Source: Paenibacillus taichungensis
GTDB lineage: Bacteria > Bacillota > Bacilli > Paenibacillales > Paenibacillaceae
NCBI RefSeq assembly: GCF_013359905.1
Contig: NZ_JABMCC010000096.1
Coordinates: 62,001 to 126,000, forward strand
Reading direction: 5' to 3'
DNA length: 64,000 nt
The notes under the pieces: model-generated
Database searches by the model: none
What the model was told of the DNA's origin: nothing
Seen by the model: the letters and a program-made list of their open reading frames with translations, nothing else
Program-made: the position numbers and the translations under genes
In this document: piece by piece, positions 50,988-61,236 of the stretch
Layout of the letters: every line of letters starts with the position of its first letter
How positions within the stretch are numbered: position 1 is the first letter of the stretch

Positions 50988-53882
50988 TTAAATCAAATTA
51001 TGAAGTTGCTGTTGGAGATTTTTCACTTTCTCCCTTTCTTTGCTATTTGGAAAAAGGTGGATATTTTCTGCTAGTTTAATCACTGCCTGATTTGGAGGAC
51101 CTATCTCTTTGGCTAGTTGGGCATTCTCAATGATTTCACAAAGTTTCATAGCGACAAAATTAGATAACGTATGGTAAGCATAGCTAAATGCCTTGAGATT
51201 TAATTGCTCATCATTTGTCTCTTGAAGAGGCTGTAGTTTTTCCAGCTGATCGGGAAGCTGAATTAACGGTATGAGTAGATTCGATAGTCGTTTAGCTGGA
51301 AGAACTTTTAGCAGTTCAACAACCTGATTATACAGGTACACATGAGTAGTATAGTCGATGAATTGTATCTTGGAAATCGGTAGAGCATACTCAAGAAAAT
51401 TGGATAGTGAGTTGGTATCAGAGATCCAATTTTCTACAGATTTTTTTATATTATCTTCATTTTCCAATTCACGCCATAATGTGAATATGAGATGCGCATC
51501 CTCAGACAAGTATTTCTGCGAGGGGGGGGATCTCAGTTCTGAGGATAAGTTTGCTTTCATGGTACTCTGAAGTTGCTGCTGCAAATCTGTTCTCTTTCTA
51601 GCAGCGAATCTGTATACGTGGGCGCTGAGGGCGATATTTGCATATTTAATAAAGCTCAGAAGCGCCTCCTGAGGGACATAAATTATCAGATCCCGCGTTA
51701 AACCGACTAGACTGCTCTGTTCTGCTGTGTACGATAGTTTATCTTTATCATACAGCGAGGAGAAACGTAAAGATACAGCGAGTAGTAATTGACTTAGCTT
51801 GGTTTTGGAGTCGTGGAACTTAGAAATTCTACGTCGGATAGCGTCATTCGTTTGATCTGGAGTAAACAGATTCATGAAATCGGAGTATGTCTTAAGAATC
51901 GATTTCTTATCACTGTTCTCCAAGGCAGAAAGGAGTCCATCGATTTGTTTGTTGGATGCTTCTTTTTCAGGTAATCCATACTGGAAGTATCGGTTAAATA
52001 CTCTAGAATTAGTGATACTCAATTGCGAATCCCGTACTAAATTTAGTTTTATTTTATAATCGGGGTTCCACAATTGTTCACTATAAGGCAGAAGCTCTTT
52101 AAGTAAATCTTCGTAGATTGGATAGTCGGGAAACAGTGTGATGAATCGTACCCGTTCCTTTTCTACGTCTGCTTGATGTTCCAGGAAGTATGTCGAATTT
52201 GCATAAATATAATCATACAAGTTCGGTTTGTTGACCTTCACCATCAGGAGAAGAAGCAGATCTTTCAGCTCAACTTCCTGATCGAGCATTCCAATCATCA
52301 GTTCCCACATATTCATAAGTCGCTTCAGGGTTCGAATATTATATTTTAGACGAGTGATGTATTTGGTCAAAACCGACTTATCAATATTAATCATAGTCTT
52401 GTCTAGATCTTTCATTAAAGAAGTCAACATATTCCATGCCAGTTCTCCGAGTTCTGTTTGCCCCACCCGCGGCAGATATACTGGTAACTGTATGAATTTT
52501 TCCAGATATCTTCTGGCCTGTTCCGAAGTATTCTCATTCGGATCCTGTTGATACATCCCCTGTAGAGATTTGACTATGATATTCTCATCTAACGCCAAAA
52601 TGTAGGTTATATTTGGAAAGTCAGCTACGAGTCTTATCATTTTAAGAATTGTCTGTATTTCCTGTGGGTCAAGTCGATCAAGATCATCTATGAAGACATA
52701 GATTGGCCTGTCCAGTTGCCGAAGAGAGTGTTCAATCTCACCTTTCAGTTGTGTGAGGCTTGTGTCACCACTAGAAATTGTTCTATCTATGATATCTTTG
52801 AAAGAAAATGTAATGAAGCCTTGTTTCATTTGAATTGAAGAGAATAGTTTAGCATATGCTGCTAATTCTCTTTCTAATTTAGGTTTATAAAAGAAAGTTG
52901 TTCGCAGTTTCTCTGACATTTGTTCGAGGAAATTCTGGATAATATTATGATTATCCTTACCGAAGTACCAGGGTTTGAAATTAATCTGTATCGTATCATC
53001 AGGTAAAAAAGATTGGAGAAAATTGAAAACAGAGGATTTTCCACTACCCCATTCTCCCATGATTCCTACTGAGTATCCGCCTTTTTCATGTCGATTAAGG
53101 TAGCTCACAAGATGCATTGCAAATCGTTTTCTCTGTAGCATGTCTTCTTCAATTAATTCAATTGGTCTGTCTATTGCAGAGTCTTGATATGCATAAGATA
53201 AATCCTCTTTTTTATTATGTAACATATAACCTATAATGCATGAAATGAACATATAAGCTAGAAATGTAGCGAAAATAATCATAAAAATCCGATCTATATA
53301 AGGGAGAATAGTGCCTGGTAGAGGTTCAAGTTGCCCGATAATATAGGAAACAATCGATCCTGTACATATTCCTACTAGAAACGTATCGCCCTTTAAATAT
53401 CCAAATGGTATCCAGGTGCGAGGAGAACGAGCACCGAAAGCGATGTATAAAAGGACTACGAATATAACCCCAATAATCGTCATGGATTTAATAAAAATCT
53501 CAAGCATCGGATGACGAAGCATCATGGTGAATATAATGTCGCTGTTCAACCGGAAAAGTAGTGATATTCCGCTATATAACAAGAACCAAAGCATTCCCCA
53601 TGCCGTTTGTCTGAGCAAATGTTCTATGTATCGGGCATTATTGTTTTTTTTCGGTTTTTGTAGATCTTCGATTGCTTTCTTCATTTGCTCGTCATCTTCA
53701 ATGGAATGAAGCTTTTGAAGAATTTGCTCTTGTTCTTCTAGAAGGTTGAGTCTTTGAGTTCTATAGGAGTTTAACTTTTTTTGTTCTGCTTCCTTGAATG
53801 CATTAATATCTCGTTTGTTTTGATACCTTCGTTTTATTTCATCTTGTAGCTCTTCTTCGTTTTTGGAAGTTAACAACTTCAT
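50988..53882 (-). CDS. KAP family P-loop NTPase, membrane-anchored
   Basis: A 964-residue protein. A charged coiled-coil N-terminus (about 1-75) is followed by four hydrophobic segments between about 90 and 225 (for example MLWFLLYSGISLLF, MTIIGVIFVVLLYIAFG, TFLVGICTGSIVSYIIG). These are inserted before the ATPase core, as in KAP proteins. Walker A is GEWGSGKSSVFNF (near 275) and Walker B YVFIDDLDRLD (near 395), with sensor-like FPNITYILALDENII after it. The C-terminal 450 residues are helical. KAP NTPases are STAND-like P-loop proteins, and bacterial members are often suspected of phage defence. ATG has AAGGAG 12 bases upstream. Single gene in a low-GC pocket flanked by a gene-free 600 bp. 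Confidence 0.9.
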   Translation of the reverse strand: MKLLTSKNEEELQDEIKRRYQNKRDINAFKEAEQKKLNSYRTQRLNLLEEQEQILQKLHSIEDDEQMKKAIEDLQKPKKNNNARYIEHLLRQTAWGMLWFLLYSGISLLFRLNSDIIFTMMLRHPMLEIFIKSMTIIGVIFVVLLYIAFGARSPRTWIPFGYLKGDTFLVGICTGSIVSYIIGQLEPLPGTILPYIDRIFMIIFATFLAYMFISCIIGYMLHNKKEDLSYAYQDSAIDRPIELIEEDMLQRKRFAMHLVSYLNRHEKGGYSVGIMGEWGSGKSSVFNFLQSFLPDDTIQINFKPWYFGKDNHNIIQNFLEQMSEKLRTTFFYKPKLERELAAYAKLFSSIQMKQGFITFSFKDIIDRTISSGDTSLTQLKGEIEHSLRQLDRPIYVFIDDLDRLDPQEIQTILKMIRLVADFPNITYILALDENIIVKSLQGMYQQDPNENTSEQARRYLEKFIQLPVYLPRVGQTELGELAWNMLTSLMKDLDKTMINIDKSVLTKYITRLKYNIRTLKRLMNMWELMIGMLDQEVELKDLLLLLMVKVNKPNLYDYIYANSTYFLEHQADVEKERVRFITLFPDYPIYEDLLKELLPYSEQLWNPDYKIKLNLVRDSQLSITNSRVFNRYFQYGLPEKEASNKQIDGLLSALENSDKKSILKTYSDFMNLFTPDQTNDAIRRRISKFHDSKTKLSQLLLAVSLRFSSLYDKDKLSYTAEQSSLVGLTRDLIIYVPQEALLSFIKYANIALSAHVYRFAARKRTDLQQQLQSTMKANLSSELRSPPSQKYLSEDAHLIFTLWRELENEDNIKKSVENWISDTNSLSNFLEYALPISKIQFIDYTTHVYLYNQVVELLKVLPAKRLSNLLIPLIQLPDQLEKLQPLQETNDEQLNLKAFSYAYHTLSNFVAMKLCEIIENAQLAKEIGPPNQAVIKLAENIHLFPNSKEREKVKNLQQQLHNLI

Positions 53883-54057
53883 TTCGTATCCGTACTCCTT
53901 CTCTAGAAATTATATTGTGCATAATGCTATTTTAATCGTTCCCTTTAAATAAACAATGTCCTATATAGATTTATACTTTTTCTTTTCGTAAAAGGGGATA
54001 TGGGATCTATCTCGAATAGTATTAATGTTAAAAGTTATAATTCAAAGGAGCACACTA

Positions 54058-55044
54058 ATGTATACGCCACCGACTGCTTTACGTTCAGTGCTCAACCCTA
54101 AATATCTGGAGCATGTATTGAGTGATCAATACGACATCGGATCGTGGGAAGAATGTTTATTTTGGCTGAGAGGGTTAAATGATACTTACCGGGTACGTAC
54201 TTCTTCTGGCATGTATATTCTTCGTGTCTACCGTACTGAAATTACGGAGGTTGATGTTCAGTACGAACTCTCCCTGTTATCTCAATTAAAGGGCATTTTA
54301 GGTTCATCTGTACATACCGATATTGGAGAACACATCGAGAAGAAAGATCATACTGAATATACGGTGCTGGAGGCCGCGGAAGGCAAGCGGGTTGCTGTGA
54401 TGTTTCGGTATATAGAGGGTATCGAGAACAACCTTGAAGATGAAGAGTCGTGTTACGCTTTTGGTCAGTCTGCGGCTGAGCTGCATAAAGCGATGGACCA
54501 AGTGGTATTGGAGCAGCCGCGATATGAGTTGGATACGAAGTTTCTCATTGACGAACCTCTTGAGCGAATCATCAACTACATCGGTGAAAAAAATGAAGCA
54601 TCATCATTTCTACATACGTTTGCTAGAGCGTTAAAAGAACGCATCGGCGTCGCATCCAAACAAGGTTTGGACAATGGGCTGTGCCATGGCGATATGCATG
54701 GGAACAATAATGCTTTTCAACAGGGTAATCAGTTCATCCATTATGACTTTGAGTGGGCGGCTAATGGTTGGCGTGCCTACGATCTGGCGCAGGTGAAGGC
54801 TCGAAAGAGACAGTCTGGTGAGCAAAAAGAAGTGTTATGGAGTGCGCTCATAGCGGGATATCGTTCGGTTAGAAGCTTCTCTGCCGAAGATGAACAGGCT
54901 GTTGACCTTTTTATTATTGCTCGCCGATTCTGGGTTATGGGTCTGGATGTTGCTTTTATCGAAAGTGATATGGGCGCGCTGGATTATGGTTCGGATTGGT
55001 TGGATAGTTTCGTGGAAGAGTTCCGGGATAAGGGAATTGTTTAG
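54058..55044 (+). CDS. Aminoglycoside phosphotransferase (APH)-fold kinase
   Basis: A 328-residue kinase of the APH/choline kinase superfamily. The catalytic loop is LCHGDMHGNNNAF (near 214; Asp is the base, Asn binds Mg), and the metal-binding DFE is in FIHYDFEWAANGWRAYDLA (near 235). The N-lobe YILRVYRTE (near 55) carries the likely nucleotide contact. ATG 54058 has AAAGGAG eight bases upstream. Homologues of this type phosphorylate small alcohols such as homoserine, choline or sugars. Antibiotic resistance cannot be inferred. Single gene followed by a terminator. Confidence 0.88.
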   Translation: MYTPPTALRSVLNPKYLEHVLSDQYDIGSWEECLFWLRGLNDTYRVRTSSGMYILRVYRTEITEVDVQYELSLLSQLKGILGSSVHTDIGEHIEKKDHTEYTVLEAAEGKRVAVMFRYIEGIENNLEDEESCYAFGQSAAELHKAMDQVVLEQPRYELDTKFLIDEPLERIINYIGEKNEASSFLHTFARALKERIGVASKQGLDNGLCHGDMHGNNNAFQQGNQFIHYDFEWAANGWRAYDLAQVKARKRQSGEQKEVLWSALIAGYRSVRSFSAEDEQAVDLFIIARRFWVMGLDVAFIESDMGALDYGSDWLDSFVEEFRDKGIV

Positions 55045-55081
55045 CGGTGATGACTAACAGCAATGATGGATTCAAATGAAG

Positions 55082-55120
55082 TAGGCCTTCTGGATGGTTC
55101 CAGAGGGCCTCTTTTTTTGT
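55082..55120 (+). terminator. Terminator after the APH-fold kinase
   Basis: AGGCC..CTGGA and TCCAG..GGCCT form the stem, followed by seven T residues. Confidence 0.75.
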
Positions 55121-55143
55121 AAGATGCATTTCATGACCTTTAC

Positions 55144-56133
55144 TTAGTTCGATGAAGTCGAAGCTACGACGGCAGCCGATGTTGCAGCAGCGGCCATGGC
55201 GGCCTGTTGGGCAATGATAATGTTGGTGATGCTAGTGGAGACCGTCGTGGTCAGGACGCCATTTCGAAGATCCTCCACATATTGCACGGCCACCAGCGAG
55301 GACGAGAGCAGCAGCAGCTCCTGTTTGTTGATTGACCAGGCACCAAAGCCCTTCTGTGTACGCAACCACTCATACGTTTCCTCAACTTGTTCTACCAGCG
55401 TATCTCTGTCAGCGGGCAGTAGAGAGAGGATCCCCAGAGCCGGCAGGGTGTACATTTTGTCTAATCGTATTCCCCGTCTGCGGAATGCCTCATTTAACGC
55501 TATCACATGAGTGCCTGCCTCCGGATTATCATCACCTAGGACCAGCACCTGCGTTAATGCCTGCACACTATTGCCTGGTGAGAACTCAGGTTTTAATTCT
55601 ACATAGAGTTGCTCCATACGGGTCACACCGGATTCCACGTCGAGATCGGATAGGGCCAGCATAGCTGCAAAAATATAGTCGTCCTGTCCGGTAAGAAAGC
55701 GGTGTTGGGCTTTCATGTGATCATAAAATGCTTTGGCTCGTTCGACCTTATGCTCGAATTGGTCAGTCGTCGCGTGAGCTGCAATCTGATAGGCGGCAAT
55801 AACCAGAAAATCGGACGTACGAAATTTGATTTTTTTCATCAGATCATAGATAAGCAGGGTGTCTTCCAGTTTCTTTTCCTGATCTGTTGTAAGTGAGAGC
55901 AAGGTGGCGACGCTGATCGCCGAATTTCCCCTGAAGGCCGAGAAGAGATTGGTGTGTTGCTTAATCAATTCATGACTTTGGCGAATGGCTTCGCCATCGG
56001 CTTGTTTATTTTCTGCTGCATATAAAAGGGCTGCCAGACGGTGCATCATCACATTTTGCCACTTGAATGATTTTTTGATGATCTGAGTGTTGGAAACGAA
56101 TAATTCGACTCGTGCAGCATGTTGCTCTTGCAT
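55144..56133 (-). CDS. DUF4003 family protein
   Basis: A 329-residue, mostly helical protein. It begins MQEQHAARVELFVSNTQIIK and has FKWQNVMMHRLAALLY and FSAFRGNSAISVATLLSL, the recognisable pattern of DUF4003. A low-complexity Ala/Thr/Ser tail (IIAQQAAMAAAATSAAVVAS) ends the chain and may be membrane-seeking. ATG 56133 has GGGAGG eight bases upstream. The frame runs 38 codons further back without support. Function unknown for the family. Confidence 0.85.
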   Translation of the reverse strand: MQEQHAARVELFVSNTQIIKKSFKWQNVMMHRLAALLYAAENKQADGEAIRQSHELIKQHTNLFSAFRGNSAISVATLLSLTTDQEKKLEDTLLIYDLMKKIKFRTSDFLVIAAYQIAAHATTDQFEHKVERAKAFYDHMKAQHRFLTGQDDYIFAAMLALSDLDVESGVTRMEQLYVELKPEFSPGNSVQALTQVLVLGDDNPEAGTHVIALNEAFRRRGIRLDKMYTLPALGILSLLPADRDTLVEQVEETYEWLRTQKGFGAWSINKQELLLLSSSLVAVQYVEDLRNGVLTTTVSTSITNIIIAQQAAMAAAATSAAVVASTSSN

Positions 56134-56200
56134 AAGCAGACCTCCCGAATGATTGGACCTTTTCTCCAGTTTACTATAAATGGGGCCTCCCCGTTCACAG

Positions 56201-56274
56201 AAAAAAGCACCCCAACAGAAGTTTATGGAATCCTTGGCAGGCTCCAATTTGTACTTCTAAGAGGTGCATTTTTG
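56201..56274 (-). terminator. Terminator of the small secreted protein gene
   Basis: On the minus strand, GCACCTC..AGAAGT and ACTTCT..GGGGTGC pair around a long loop and are followed by TTTTTT. Confidence 0.6.
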
Positions 56275-56343
56275 ATTAAAACTGAAAGAGTTCATGTATT
56301 TGAATCTGTATATAAGAATGGATACTATGTGTTCGTTGTACTG

Positions 56344-56739
56344 TTAATTGAAAGATATGGTATAGGATACGGAAGGGTACAACGTCGTGGACGCTGGTAC
56401 GCGTTCTACCACAGTGACCAGAGTGCCAGGATTGTAGTAAGCTGAACCGCCGTTGTAATTGTTGTTGTTTACAATGGCTGTCCCCAGGTCGATTGTCGTA
56501 TTATTGTAGCTCCAGTAGTAGTGCAGTTGAAGTGCATTGGCTGCGGAAGCAGTAATTTTTACGCTTGTACCGGTGGTTTTGGCATTAGGGAGAATGTAGG
56601 CGTATCCTTGACCAGCAGTGAGTGTATTGGAATAGCTGCCTCCATAACTTACGATGGCGGGATTCGCTGATGCGGTCAGGCCGAACATAAGGGATATGCC
56701 CATAAAAAATACAAATAATGTGGTGCTTAGTTTTTTCAT
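56344..56739 (-). CDS. Small secreted protein (131 aa)
   Basis: A signal peptide (KKLSTTLFVFFMGISLMFGL..., cleaved after ASA or nearby) precedes a mature part of about 107 residues rich in Tyr, Asn, Thr, Ser and Gly. That part has beta-strand-like alternation (ALQLHYYWSYNNTTIDLG). No Cys in the mature protein. AAAGGATGAGG lies upstream of the ATG. It looks like an extracellular beta-sandwich, but no family is recognised. Single gene with its own terminator. Confidence 0.75.
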   Translation of the reverse strand: MKKLSTTLFVFFMGISLMFGLTASANPAIVSYGGSYSNTLTAGQGYAYILPNAKTTGTSVKITASAANALQLHYYWSYNNTTIDLGTAIVNNNNYNGGSAYYNPGTLVTVVERVPASTTLYPSVSYTISFN

Positions 56740-57042
56740 CGATACCTCATCCTTTCAAAATGAAATGTTTTAAAGTGTAAGCTCACTAAAACGAAAACCT
56801 TTTCGAAAATGGATTGAGACATCCTCCTTTTCTCAGTTTATGTTAGCGTTAACATTCCTGACGGCTATAATATATACCAATAAAATACAGTTGTAAATAG
56901 CGATTAAATGACAGGATAGATTGTACGAACTGTAATCCTTCACGGACGACATAGAGCGTTACATTTCCTTTCTAATTCCTTTCAATATGTTATATGTTAT
57001 GATATTTGCATCTTCAAAAGTTTGGTTGAAGGGGCATAGCGT

Positions 57043-57372
57043 ATGAATCAGAGCATACAACAGTTTAAAGCGGATTTTTTCAAAGCGTTGGCGCATCCGA
57101 TGCGAATTCAGATTCTGGAGCTGCTGAGCGATGGGGCGAAAAATGTAAATGAACTGCAAAGCATTCTGGGATCGGAAGGTTCCGCCGTCTCGCAGCAGTT
57201 GGCTGTATTGCGCAGCAAAAACGTTGTCCAGGGATTAAAAGAAGGAACGACAGTTACGTATTCGCTTCGTGACCCTTTGATTAAAGACCTGCTGGCCGTT
57301 GCTAAAAAGATTTTTGACAATCATTTGGTTGATGCCATTTCCATGCTGGAAGACATTCGAAAAGATACTTAA
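57043..57372 (+). CDS. ArsR/SmtB family transcriptional regulator
   Basis: A 109-residue winged-helix regulator. KALAHPMRIQILELL (about 14-28), recognition helix region SAVSQQLAVLRSKNVV (near 47-62) and wing GTTVTYSLRD (near 67). There is no Cys and no obvious alpha-3 or alpha-5 metal site, so it is probably not a thiol-type metal sensor. AAGGGG lies upstream of the ATG. It precedes the SulP transporter by 167 bases on the same strand and probably controls it. Confidence 0.9.
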   Translation: MNQSIQQFKADFFKALAHPMRIQILELLSDGAKNVNELQSILGSEGSAVSQQLAVLRSKNVVQGLKEGTTVTYSLRDPLIKDLLAVAKKIFDNHLVDAISMLEDIRKDT

Positions 57373-57382
57373 ACACATTAAA

Positions 57383-57425
57383 CAAGAGGAACCGGAAGCA
57401 AGTTCAGGTAACTTCTTGTTTTTTG
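57383..57425 (+). terminator. Hairpin between the ArsR and SulP genes
   Basis: AACAAGAGG..ACC and GGT..CTTCTTGTT pair and TTTTTT follows. This suggests that the two genes are at least partly transcribed separately or that the junction is attenuated. Confidence 0.6.
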
Positions 57426-57539
57426 CGTTTTATGAGGGTAACTGTTGTGAACATTACGATTGACAGAGAGCACAGACCGGAGTAGTCTTTTTGTTATATT
57501 CAAATATTCAAATATATAAAGAAAAGAAGGTTAAGACAG

Positions 57540-59294
57540 ATGAAATGGATGGGGAGATTTGCAGGATACAATGCTTCCGCTTTTCGCAAGGATCTGTTAT
57601 CCGGACTGATTGTGGGCATTATTGCGATCCCGCTCGGAATGGCGTTTGCGATAGCTTCCGGAGTCAAACCTGAGTATGGTCTGTATACAACGATAATCGC
57701 GGGCGTTCTCATTTCCTTGCTGGGGGGATCCAAATTCCAGATTGGTGGTCCAACGGGTGCATTTATTCCGATCCTCTTCGCCATTGTCATGCAGTATGGA
57801 TACGAAAATCTGCTGATTGCCGGGATGATGGCGGGATTGATGCTTGTACTTATGGGCGTTTTCAAGCTTGGCGCGTTGATCAAATTTATTCCAAGACCCG
57901 TGACCATTGGATTTACGGCGGGTATTGCTGTGATTATTTTTAGTGGGCAAATTGCGAATTTTCTGGGGCTGAGCGGCATTGAGAAGCACGAGGATTTCTG
58001 GTCCAATATGAAAGAAATCGGTGTGCATATCTCGACGGTTAATATATACAGTTTGTTGACAGCTGGAATTTGTCTGGTTGTTCTTTTGCTTGTGCCAAAG
58101 TTTGCACCAAAGGTACCAGCCTCGCTGCTTGGTCTTTTTCTATCCACCGTCGTGGCTGCACTCTTTTTCAAGGATCATGTGGCTACGATTGGCTCGACCT
58201 TCGGTGTTATTCCAGGAGCGCTACCCCAGTTTCATATTCCAGAGATCACATGGGCTCGTGTGGTGAGTTTGCTGCAGCCCGCTTTTGTCATCGCCATGCT
58301 GGGCGGTATCGAATCGCTTTTATCAGCTGTTGTTGCGGATGGCATGACCGGGAGCCGTCATAACAGCAATCGGGAGCTGATTGGGCAGGGAATCGCGAAT
58401 ATGGTGACACCGCTATTCGGCGGCATTCCAGCAACAGGGGCCATTGCGCGTACGGCAACGAATATTAAATCCGGTGCAGTATCGCCATTTTCTGGCGTTA
58501 TTCACGGCGTTGTTGTGTTGCTGGTGCTTGTTCTCTTCGCACCATATGCGTCCCACATCCCTCTTGCCAGTATGGCCCCGGTGCTGATGCTGGTTGCCTG
58601 GAATATGAGTGAGCGGAGATCGTTCATACATGTAATGAAAACCAAAACGAGTGATTCACTCGTACTACTCATTACCTTTTTGCTCACCGTTTTTACGAGT
58701 CTAACCACCGCTGTGGAGGTGGGATTGATCCTTGCGGTCCTTCTATTCGTGAAGCGCATGAGCGAGATGCTGAAGGTTGCCAAAGTGCTGCCTGATCCCG
58801 ATCACAAGCATGAGAAGGTTATGGCGCATATGGTTCATGAAGGGCATGATTGTCCGCAGATCAGTATGTATACGATTGAAGGCCCTTTGTTTTTTGGAGC
58901 GGCAGATCTGTTTGAGAAATCGGTGATGGATTCAATTCATCAAAGACCAGGTATTCTGCTGCTGCGTATGGGGAAGGTTCCTTTTATGGATACAACAGGT
59001 GAAGCCAACCTTGCCAGTTTGGTAAAGCATTTTGAGCGATACGGTGGCATGATACTGTTTTCAGGCGTTCAGGCACAGCCCTTGGAGATGATGAGGAAAA
59101 CGGGTTTAATGGAGTGCATTCATCCTGATCACATGTTTGAGCATACCGGTGAAGCCATCAATTATGCATTACAGCATCTAAATCACCAGAAATGCCTAGG
59201 CTGCAAGCATTTTGCTTTTCGTGAATGTGCTGTGTTGTCGCGAGAGGGTAATGTTGCTGAACGGCAAAGTATGCTGGAGTCTACCTCCATATAA
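57540..59294 (+). CDS. SulP family inorganic anion transporter with STAS domain
   Basis: A 584-residue membrane transporter of the SLC26/SulP family, for sulfate, bicarbonate or similar anions. The signature DLLSGLIVGIIAIPLGMAFA (about 18-37) and FQIGGPTGAFIPILF (near 66) lead a membrane domain of about 10-12 helices to residue 410. A cytoplasmic STAS domain follows (about 435-550; GPLFFGAADLFEKS, MDTTGEANL). The tail carries CLGCKHFAFRECAV, a small Cys cluster that could bind metal. AAAGAAAAGAAGG lies upstream of the ATG. The ArsR gene precedes it, with a tandem AT-rich repeat at 57495-57518 between them. Confidence 0.93.
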   Translation: MKWMGRFAGYNASAFRKDLLSGLIVGIIAIPLGMAFAIASGVKPEYGLYTTIIAGVLISLLGGSKFQIGGPTGAFIPILFAIVMQYGYENLLIAGMMAGLMLVLMGVFKLGALIKFIPRPVTIGFTAGIAVIIFSGQIANFLGLSGIEKHEDFWSNMKEIGVHISTVNIYSLLTAGICLVVLLLVPKFAPKVPASLLGLFLSTVVAALFFKDHVATIGSTFGVIPGALPQFHIPEITWARVVSLLQPAFVIAMLGGIESLLSAVVADGMTGSRHNSNRELIGQGIANMVTPLFGGIPATGAIARTATNIKSGAVSPFSGVIHGVVVLLVLVLFAPYASHIPLASMAPVLMLVAWNMSERRSFIHVMKTKTSDSLVLLITFLLTVFTSLTTAVEVGLILAVLLFVKRMSEMLKVAKVLPDPDHKHEKVMAHMVHEGHDCPQISMYTIEGPLFFGAADLFEKSVMDSIHQRPGILLLRMGKVPFMDTTGEANLASLVKHFERYGGMILFSGVQAQPLEMMRKTGLMECIHPDHMFEHTGEAINYALQHLNHQKCLGCKHFAFRECAVLSREGNVAERQSMLESTSI

Positions 59295-59631
59295 TCTGGA
59301 ATTATCGTTCTGATCGAAGCTTCTTCACACGGAGGGAATTGGACGAGTACTTGCGTCTATATTTGATGGGGATGCTACTTTGTTGTACGGCTTGATTGAG
59401 AACACTAAGTCAAATGTGTAAGTCCGGTGACAAGCATTGAATGCTCTGGTTATTCTGGTTTTGCATGGCCTGCTGCCCATTTATTCGATGAATCCGCTTC
59501 CTTACATTCCTTGTTGTATTTCTGCGGAACATCTCGTACAATTTGGTGAAGTAATTCTGCATTGCGTTAATGTGAATATGATAATGTAATCTTACAACAA
59601 GAAGCTGTACACCAGAAAAGGGGAGAATCGT

Positions 59632-61011
59632 TTGGAATCAAAGCAACTATCTAGAGGGCTAAAGCCTCGCCATGTAGAGCTGATTGCACTCGGAGGTACG
59701 ATCGGGGTCGGATTGTTCATGGGATCGGCAAGTACGATCAAATGGGCAGGTCCTTCAGTGCTACTGGCCTATTTGCTGGCCGGGATCATTATCTTTTTTG
59801 TCATGCGTATTATGGGGGAAATGTTGATTCAGGAGCCTGTCACCGGTTCATTTGCCACATTTGCTCATAAGTATATCAGTCCACTCGCCGGGTTCCTGAC
59901 TGCCTGGAGTTATTGGTTCCTCTGGGTCACGGTTGGTATGGCAGAAGTCACCGCGATTGGGATTTATGTAGGCTACTGGTTTCCGGATATTCCACAATGG
60001 CTGCCTGCCTTGGCTGGCGTGCTTATTATTGCGGCAGCGAATCTGGCAGCGGTAAAGTACTATGGAGAATTCGAATTCTGGTTTGCACTGATCAAGGTGA
60101 CGGCTATTGTCTTCATGATCGTGATCGGAACCGGACTGATCTTCTTCGGCTGGGGGAACGGAGGGCAGCCCATTGGGCTAGCGAATCTGGTGAGCCATGG
60201 CGGATTTTTCCCTGGAGGCATCAAAGGTTTCCTCTTTGCCCTGTGTATCGTAACGGCAGCCTATCAGGGTGTCGAAATGGTAGGGATTACGGCAGGTGAA
60301 GCGGAAAATCCGAAGATCACGCTGCGTAAAGCGATCAAAAACATCGTGTGGCGTATTCTCATTTTTTACGTTGGGGCCATCTTTGTCATCGTGACATTGT
60401 ACCCTTGGAATGAAGTGGGAGAGACGGGAAGTCCGTTTGTTCTGACGTTTGCCAAAGTCGGGATTGTCGCTGCAGCGGGAATTATCAACTTTGTCGTGCT
60501 TACCGCCGCGATGTCGGGATGTAACAGTGGGATCTATAGTGCAGGACGTATGCTTTACACGCTTGCGGAGAATGGACAGGCACCGGCCTTTTTCAAAAAG
60601 CTGTCCAAAGGCGGGGTTCCCCGCAACAGTATTATCATTACGATTTCCTTGCTGCTGGTGGGTGTGGTACTCAATTATCTGATGCCGGACTCCAAACTGT
60701 TCCTGTACATCTATAGCGCAAGTGTTCTTCCGGGGATGGTTCCATGGTTCGCGCTAGCCTTCAGCCAGTTCAGGTTCAGAAAGCGTTGGGGTAATGAGAT
60801 GGGAGACCACAATTTTAAGTCCAAATGGTTCCCCATCAGCAACTATATCATCATCGTATATCTGACGCTCGTCATTATCGGTATGGCATTTAACCCGGAT
60901 ACGCGGTTACCCCTGATTGTCGGGGCGACATTTATGGCGATCGTTGTGATCGGATATTTCGTATTTGGCATAGGAAAAAGACAGCGGGTAGATGCAGGCG
61001 AAGATCACTAA
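59632..61011 (+). CDS. Amino acid permease (APC superfamily, AAT family)
   Basis: A 459-residue, 12-helix permease. The family opening [20 protein letters not shown] (about 10-29), with the GTIGVGLF substrate-binding break, is followed by [19 protein letters not shown] (near 60) and [14 protein letters not shown] (near 218). Imports an amino acid with protons; the specificity is not readable. The TTG start has AGGGGAG nine bases upstream. The 337 bases before it (59295-59631) contain no gene, and it is not in an operon. Confidence 0.92.
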   Translation: MESKQLSRGLKPRHVELIALGGTIGVGLFMGSASTIKWAGPSVLLAYLLAGIIIFFVMRIMGEMLIQEPVTGSFATFAHKYISPLAGFLTAWSYWFLWVTVGMAEVTAIGIYVGYWFPDIPQWLPALAGVLIIAAANLAAVKYYGEFEFWFALIKVTAIVFMIVIGTGLIFFGWGNGGQPIGLANLVSHGGFFPGGIKGFLFALCIVTAAYQGVEMVGITAGEAENPKITLRKAIKNIVWRILIFYVGAIFVIVTLYPWNEVGETGSPFVLTFAKVGIVAAAGIINFVVLTAAMSGCNSGIYSAGRMLYTLAENGQAPAFFKKLSKGGVPRNSIIITISLLLVGVVLNYLMPDSKLFLYIYSASVLPGMVPWFALAFSQFRFRKRWGNEMGDHNFKSKWFPISNYIIIVYLTLVIIGMAFNPDTRLPLIVGATFMAIVVIGYFVFGIGKRQRVDAGEDH

Positions 61012-61139
61012 CCTTATATTATAAAATCGTTGATGTTAATATCATAATATCATACGTGCATTCCTTGAATACATGGGAGAACCTTCGGGAGATCCAATGT
61101 CATACAGGGGGTGCATTTTTTTGTTTTCAAAATTCATGC

Positions 61140-61170
61140 TTGAATCTCCTGTAACTGGAGGTTTTATGAT
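61140..61170 (+). promoter_or_regulatory. MerR-type promoter of the esterase gene
   Basis: TTGAAT (61140-61145) and TATGAT (61165-61170) are separated by 19 bases, the stretched spacing that MerR activators correct. The spacer holds the dyad CTCCTGTAACTGGAG (61146-61160). The same element drives the convergent MerR gene at 63727-63757. Confidence 0.85.
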
Positions 61171-61236
61171 TGGAAATAGAAGAGCTGCTGCACGGTATTT
61201 TAATTTTAATTGTGGCAGAGAAGGGGGCAAGGAATA

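Noticed and set aside
56119..56445. Plus-strand 108-codon frame between DUF4003 and the secreted-protein gene
   Set aside because: Starts inside the DUF4003 ribosome binding site region and runs over a minus-strand terminator and the end of the secreted-protein gene; no signals of its own.
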